The notes beneath the pieces are model-generated. The model did no database searches. It saw only the letters and a program-made list of their open reading frames with translations, and was not told the origin of the DNA. The position numbers and the translations under genes were made by a program. Positions 60,535 through 64,000 of a stretch of DNA of 64,000 nucleotides are shown piece by piece. The stretch lies in the NCBI GenBank assembly GCA_017938145.1, contig JAGBCB010000018.1, positions 1-64,000 of the forward strand, written 5' to 3'. Position 1 is the stretch's first letter. Each line of letters opens with the position of its first letter. Source of the DNA: Lachnospiraceae bacterium. Lineage in GTDB: Bacteria > Bacillota > Clostridia > Lachnospirales > Lachnospiraceae.

Positions 60535-60922
60535 ACTGTTTTGGATATATGATACGATACAATATCTGCTCCTTGCAAACCGCTTTATCCGGAGCTGCAT
60601 TATTATCCCCTTTAAAAATATATTTATCTTCGGAGATATCTACTAATCGGTGAACTACTATCGGATTAAGTCCGGTATCTTTCTGTCCTGCCCGATATGC
60701 ATATATTTCATTTACTATAAAAGTGTCTTCTTTTACCGAAACTGCAATCAATACCGTGCCTTTGGTATATACCGGTTCCATAGAATCAGTTACTACAAAA
60801 AATAAACGATAGCCAAATATCGTAGGCACTCTGGTTGTCATGTATGTAATTACAAATGAACCAACTGACAAAAGCAACAGACAAAGTAATACGCTTTCAA
60901 ATGCCTTACCTATCTTTTTCAT
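60533..60922 (-). CDS. sipW: SipW-like (S26B) type I signal peptidase
   Basis: 129 residues. The catalytic Ser lies in VVTDSMEPVYTKG near residue 47, and the general base is His in NPIVVHRLVDI near residue 90, not Lys. That Ser/His pair defines the ER/archaeal-type SipW subgroup. KGDNNAAPD matches box E. One N-terminal membrane helix (LLCLLLLSVGSFVITYM). Its start overlaps the stop of the surface protein gene, so that protein is the likely substrate, with the other secreted proteins as candidates. Confidence 0.88.
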   Translation of the reverse strand: MKKIGKAFESVLLCLLLLSVGSFVITYMTTRVPTIFGYRLFFVVTDSMEPVYTKGTVLIAVSVKEDTFIVNEIYAYRAGQKDTGLNPIVVHRLVDISEDKYIFKGDNNAAPDKAVCKEQILYRIIYPKQ

Positions 60923-61809
60923 CAGTTCCCATCCCTTAATTCATAATCACTTTCTGGTGGTATTGCACTTTTTAGTATCTTATTTCCAAAATATACTCCA
61001 GCACCAATACAGGCTACTATTGCAGCTAATACAACCAATGCCGTTACAGTTCCATCCTTTTCCGTCCGCTCTGCATAAATGCTTATTACATCGTTCCTTA
61101 GAAATTCTACATCTGTTCCCGGTTCCGGAGAAAATTTAATGGTTACGCTCTGGCTATTAGTATTTTTTCCAAAAGAAAATACTAATTCTTCTTTGGCATA
61201 TTCTTCCTCACCCCAGGTAAGTCCGCCATCCGTTGACAATCTCCAAACCGCCGTACCAATCGTACCCTCTTTAATAATCTTGATTCTTATAGCAGCCTCT
61301 GAATTTTCCAAAACATCAAATGCTTTTACGTCTTCCGAATCACTTTCCACTGTAATATTGACTTTGCTTCCGATTTCCTGCTTTATCACAATTTTCTTTG
61401 TCGGATCAGGAATATAGCAATGGTATGTATCTCCTGTTAAAAATCCTATATCATCCACTGAATAAAATTCTATGGTAAGACCGGTACTACCTAAAATATA
61501 AATTCCGGAAAGCGGTATTTGTTTTTCCTCTCCCCACGTTTTTCCTTTGTCGGTAGAGCACTGAAAGTATCCTTCTTTCAATCCACCACTCTTTGTAATT
61601 TTTATCAGTAAGTCATATTCGTCATACGCTTCTCCGATAATACCAAGTTCTGATATGCCACTACCTGTATGAGTCACCTCATAATCACTTCTTACATAGA
61701 TACTATCTGTCTTAATTTCTTCCGCTGCATATGCCCTCATATTTCCTGATGCTCTTAGAAATACTAAAGACAAAAACAACCACACAAAGATATTTGTTTT
61801 CTGCTTCAT
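60922..61809 (-). CDS. Secreted Asp-box surface protein with C-terminal membrane anchor
   Basis: 295 residues: signal peptide (MKQKTNIFVWLFLSLVFLRA...AYA), two Asp-box/BNR-like repeats (CSTDKGKTWGEE near residue 86, LSTDGGLTWGEE near 190), then a C-terminal membrane helix (ALVVLAAIVACIGAGVYFG) and short charged tail. Asp-boxes are turns of beta-propellers in sialidases and adhesins; with two copies this is probably a binding domain. It leads promoter unit 7 together with the SipW-like peptidase. Confidence 0.72.
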   Translation of the reverse strand: MKQKTNIFVWLFLSLVFLRASGNMRAYAAEEIKTDSIYVRSDYEVTHTGSGISELGIIGEAYDEYDLLIKITKSGGLKEGYFQCSTDKGKTWGEEKQIPLSGIYILGSTGLTIEFYSVDDIGFLTGDTYHCYIPDPTKKIVIKQEIGSKVNITVESDSEDVKAFDVLENSEAAIRIKIIKEGTIGTAVWRLSTDGGLTWGEEEYAKEELVFSFGKNTNSQSVTIKFSPEPGTDVEFLRNDVISIYAERTEKDGTVTALVVLAAIVACIGAGVYFGNKILKSAIPPESDYELRDGN

Positions 61810-61864
61810 TTTTCTTCATCCTCCATACTTCTAAATTTGTTGATGCAAAAATACATCCACAAAG

Positions 61865-61894
61865 GTATAGAGGGAAAATGAGGGGAACTGCTCA
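61865..61894 (-). promoter_or_regulatory. Element-specific promoter, copy 7 (surface/SipW operon)
   Basis: TGAGCA-N10-TTTTCCCTC-TATACC on the minus strand, about 55 bp before the Asp-box protein start. Confidence 0.8.
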
Positions 61895-61960
61895 AAAAAA
61901 TACAATCTCAACAAAATCAAAACATTCTGCAAATGCTTTATTTATCATGTTTCTAAATAA

Positions 61961-62032
61961 AATTTGCACAACTTCGCCGAAGATTCGGCTGTGCATTTTT
62001 CAGAGTTGCACAGTGCAACTTTTGTGCAAATT
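61961..62032. repeat. TGCAC palindrome cluster
   Basis: AATTTGCACAA (61961) and TTGTGCAAATT (62022) are an 11-bp inverted pair. Between them lie TGCACA...TGTGCA with inner GCCGAA/TTCGGC (61965-61995) and the perfect palindrome GTTGCACAGTGCAAC (62005-62019). Two GAGGTTC repeats follow near 62060-62075. With the terminators it fills most of the 500-base gap before the integrase. Confidence 0.65.
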
Positions 62033-62083
62033 GACCCCAGTTTCAACGATTTTCAGCGAGGTTCTACGAGGTTCGTAATGTTG

Positions 62084-62150
62084 AAAAAAAGAGGTCCTAA
62101 AACCACTCGTAATCAGCATAAATACTGTATTTACCGGGTTTTAGAACCTC
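62084..62150 (-). terminator. Distal terminator after the integrase gene
   Basis: GAGGTTCTAAAACC / GGTTTTAGGACCTC stem (14 bp, one mismatch), then TTTTTTT on the minus strand. Confidence 0.7.
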
Positions 62151-62222
62151 TTATTTAAGTCATGTTCAATTTAATGCAAAAATCGCATTACATGCCCATC
62201 TGTTATGCGAACTTTTTTCAGA

Positions 62223-62284
62223 AACCCCAGTTTTAAAGGCTTTCCGAGGGGTTCGTTTTTTATTTCCCCAAGTTTTCGTTGGGG
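62223..62284. terminator. Paired terminator hairpins next to the integrase stop
   Basis: CCCCAA/TTGGGG (62266-62284) with an A/T tail for the minus strand, and ACCCC/GGGGT (62224-62252) followed by GTTTTTTATTT for the plus strand. Confidence 0.55.
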
Positions 62285-62309
62285 TTAGTTTCCGATAATA
62301 CCAAAACCT

Positions 62310-63560
62310 TTAAAAGTGACTCTTCGCCGTAATTGGGGTAACCACCTCGGCAGTTGGGGTCGACTCATCCTGACCATCCACATTCTTTCTGAACAGCTTT
62401 GCAGTTTCTGCAAGCATCTTCTTTTGACTCACATGAGTATAAACTGTCAATGTTATAGAAATATTACTATGCCCCAACAAAAGTTGAGCCACCTTCATAT
62501 CCATGCCACTCTCAGCACAGCGTGTAGCAAAGGTATGGCGAATGCTATGCGGATGAAATTTACGAATAGCTTCTGCTGGTGTTTGATTATTCTGAATGGC
62601 GATAATCGCAGCCTCTTCATTAATACGTTTAACAGCTTTATTAATCTCCTTAGCCACAATATATCTGGTACATGGACTACCCATACTTGTAACAAAGACT
62701 AAATCAGGCATATCCACAGCTCGCCATCTTTTACCCAAGCGACGCTTCAACGCATCCACCTTATCCTTCTGCGCCAAAAGGATTTCACGCATATTACCCA
62801 TGAAAGGAATATCACGAACGGAGCAAGCTGTCTTCGGTGGTACAATACCCATATTCTTTTCGCCATCTCCATAATTACAACTAAGCGACTGTTTTATATG
62901 AATCATTTCGTTCTTGAAATCGATGTCAGACCACATAAGACCACCCAGTTCACCGACTCTTACACCTGTAAGAAACATAAATTGAAACAATTCGCTATAC
63001 CAAGAGTTTTCCATATCCTTAAGGAACAATTCTTCCTCATCTTCCAGAAGAAAAATTTCTTCAGCAGTACCCTTATACTCCTTTGGTACAACTACACCCA
63101 GACAAGGATTAGTTGGTAATAATCTGTTACCAATTGCCGCATCTAAACACTCATGCAACATTCCCTTAGCGTCCATAATAGAAGAAGTTGCGATTTCCGC
63201 TGTAATCATCGCATTGATTGCCTTCTGAATATCCATTGGCATAAGCTCACTAACTAAGTGCTTTCCAATAAAGAATCCAAATGTTCTCTTGTATAAACGC
63301 TTTCTGACAGGTATACTCGTTTCCTTTAAATCATGCTTCTTGATTGTTTCAAACCACTCATCGAACCACTCATCCAAGGTTATATGCTTAATTCTGTAAT
63401 CAACATTATTCATTGCTGCTTTTATAGCAGACTCAAACTCTTCAAGCAATACATTCAAGTCTTTATTATGCATACAAATGCTGACTCCGTTTACAACCTT
63501 ACGAGCTTCATAACTACCCTTGTTGTACCTAACACCTTTAGGTAAATTTTGTGTTCCCAT
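62310..63560 (-). CDS. int: Tyrosine recombinase (Tn916-type integrase)
   Basis: 416 residues. An AP2-like arm-binding start (NLPKGVRYNKGSYEARKVVNG), a core-binding SAM-like domain (ITLDEWFDEWFETIKK) and the catalytic domain with Arg in LTGVRVGELGGLMW, H-x-x-R in HPHSIRHTFATR and His...Tyr in LLGHSNISITLTVYTHV. All active residues are present. AGGAGG precedes the start. It integrates and excises a mobile element. Its 3' end faces the conjugation genes, while integrases of this class usually point their 3' end to the attachment site, so element membership is uncertain. Confidence 0.93.
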   Translation of the reverse strand: MGTQNLPKGVRYNKGSYEARKVVNGVSICMHNKDLNVLLEEFESAIKAAMNNVDYRIKHITLDEWFDEWFETIKKHDLKETSIPVRKRLYKRTFGFFIGKHLVSELMPMDIQKAINAMITAEIATSSIMDAKGMLHECLDAAIGNRLLPTNPCLGVVVPKEYKGTAEEIFLLEDEEELFLKDMENSWYSELFQFMFLTGVRVGELGGLMWSDIDFKNEMIHIKQSLSCNYGDGEKNMGIVPPKTACSVRDIPFMGNMREILLAQKDKVDALKRRLGKRWRAVDMPDLVFVTSMGSPCTRYIVAKEINKAVKRINEEAAIIAIQNNQTPAEAIRKFHPHSIRHTFATRCAESGMDMKVAQLLLGHSNISITLTVYTHVSQKKMLAETAKLFRKNVDGQDESTPTAEVVTPITAKSHF

Positions 63561-63606
63561 TTCATTAACCTCCTGAATTTAGATTAGAAATGAAAACAAG
63601 GCTTAT

Positions 63607-63625
63607 CACTTGGTTTCCCCAAGTG
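63607..63625 (-). other. Hairpin between xis and int
   Basis: CACTTGG / CCAAGTG with a 5-base loop in the xis-int gap; possible attenuator limiting int expression. Confidence 0.4.
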
Positions 63626-63675
63626 CTGTTACTATACCGTAACTCTTCCTTATTTTCAAGTCCCTTTTTTGATGC

Positions 63676-63858
63676 CTACTTTCTCACTTGCGCCAATAAC
63701 CATTTATCAAGCAGGCCTTTATGTGCATAAGAGCGATTACCAATATGGACAACAAAAACTTTTTCGTATAATTTAAAAAGTTCTCGTGTTTTTGTTTTGC
63801 CGATATTAAGGTATTCAGCGGTCTCTGCAACATTTAATAACGCTGGTGCAAGTTCCAC
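63676..63858 (-). CDS. xis: Excisionase-like small DNA-binding protein
   Basis: 60 residues with a MerR/excisionase-type winged helix: LNVAETAEYLNIGKTKTREL, then KVFVVHIGNRSYAHKGLLDKWL. GTG start with AGGGGG 7 nt upstream. Positioned directly before the integrase, as in Tn916-like elements, where it bends att DNA to favour excision. The remaining 140 bases to the window end show no gene or clear att repeat. Confidence 0.8.
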   Translation of the reverse strand: MELAPALLNVAETAEYLNIGKTKTRELFKLYEKVFVVHIGNRSYAHKGLLDKWLLAQVRK

Positions 63859-64000
63859 GACAGTACCCCCTTTCGTTTGAAGATACTTTCAATGCCCCAC
63901 ATCAACGGGTATATTCACGCCGATTAATACTCAGCAAAACAAAACACTTCTCCCCAAAATATGGTTTATGAAAATCAGAAAATTGCATAAAAAAAGAACA

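Noticed and set aside
63859..63960. A TGAGTA...TATAC pair upstream of xis that could be a ninth element promoter.
   Set aside because: Spacing is 14 instead of 19 bases and the conserved TTTTCCCTC block is absent.
1..64000. CRISPR arrays, tRNA or rRNA genes.
   Set aside because: No regularly spaced repeats of CRISPR type and no cloverleaf or rRNA sequence recognised on either strand.

Overview
This 64 kb window carries much of a large conjugative element from a low-GC Gram-positive anaerobe. AT-rich DNA, strong AGGAGG-type ribosome binding sites, Tn1549/CD1108-like transfer proteins, BspA-like adhesins and holin-like type I toxins all point to a gut clostridium, most likely Lachnospiraceae. 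No rRNA or tRNA was seen. Nearly all genes lie on the minus strand; the mobilisation genes (56.3-60.5 kb) are the main plus-strand block.

Layout. 0.0-10.3 kb: a cut-off LytTR response regulator, a degraded regulator fragment, six uncharacterised cytoplasmic proteins behind a BlaI/BlaR1-type repressor-peptidase pair, and a complete LytTR two-component system. 10.4-13.05 kb: a LexA-type cassette with a Y-family polymerase, a SRAP protein and an IreB-like protein. 13.1-21.2 kb: transfer operon 1 (CD1108-like membrane protein, divergent VirB4-like ATPase, ArdC-like protein, HD-GYP phosphodiesterase). 21.5-22.3 kb: GNAT toxin and antitoxin. 22.4-26.4 kb: surface operon with a BspA-like adhesin, lipoprotein and two paralogous secreted proteins. 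26.5-37.2 kb: type IV secretion operon (VirD4, a second BspA adhesin, VirB2-, VirB6-, PrgI-like proteins and VirB4). 37.3-44.1 kb: a cargo island (ApeA-like HEPN protein, type I toxin, unknown proteins, SDR, GNAT) between two strongly folded noncoding tracts. 44.2-49.0 kb: a DUF3801-like/TM2/metallopeptidase operon. 49.2-51.0 kb: Ser/Thr kinase and a second type I toxin. 51.1-55.7 kb: a family B DNA polymerase and a ParR/ParM-like partition pair. 55.8-60.5 kb: centromere-like repeats, probable oriT, MobC, relaxase. 60.5-61.8 kb: SipW-like signal peptidase and a surface protein. 62.3-63.9 kb: tyrosine integrase and small excisionase.

The most striking signal is a 30-bp promoter element, TGAGYA-N10-TTTTCCCTCTATAC, present eight times with invariant spacing, each time just before a core operon (transfer, surface, replication, partition, mobilisation). 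It is absent from the cargo, toxin-antitoxin, SOS and BlaI/DUF genes. Several copies follow a terminator directly, so the element looks like a set of insulated, co-regulated transcription units driven by an unidentified activator or sigma factor.

How it may work together: the MobC/MobA relaxosome nicks oriT, VirD4 and VirB4 drive transfer, BspA-like and other surface proteins hold mating partners, the family B polymerase may copy element DNA, ParMR may stabilise an excised form, and toxin-antitoxin and defence-like genes secure maintenance. The integrase points its 3' end toward the element, so it may mark the boundary with a neighbouring element. Neither attachment site was identified.
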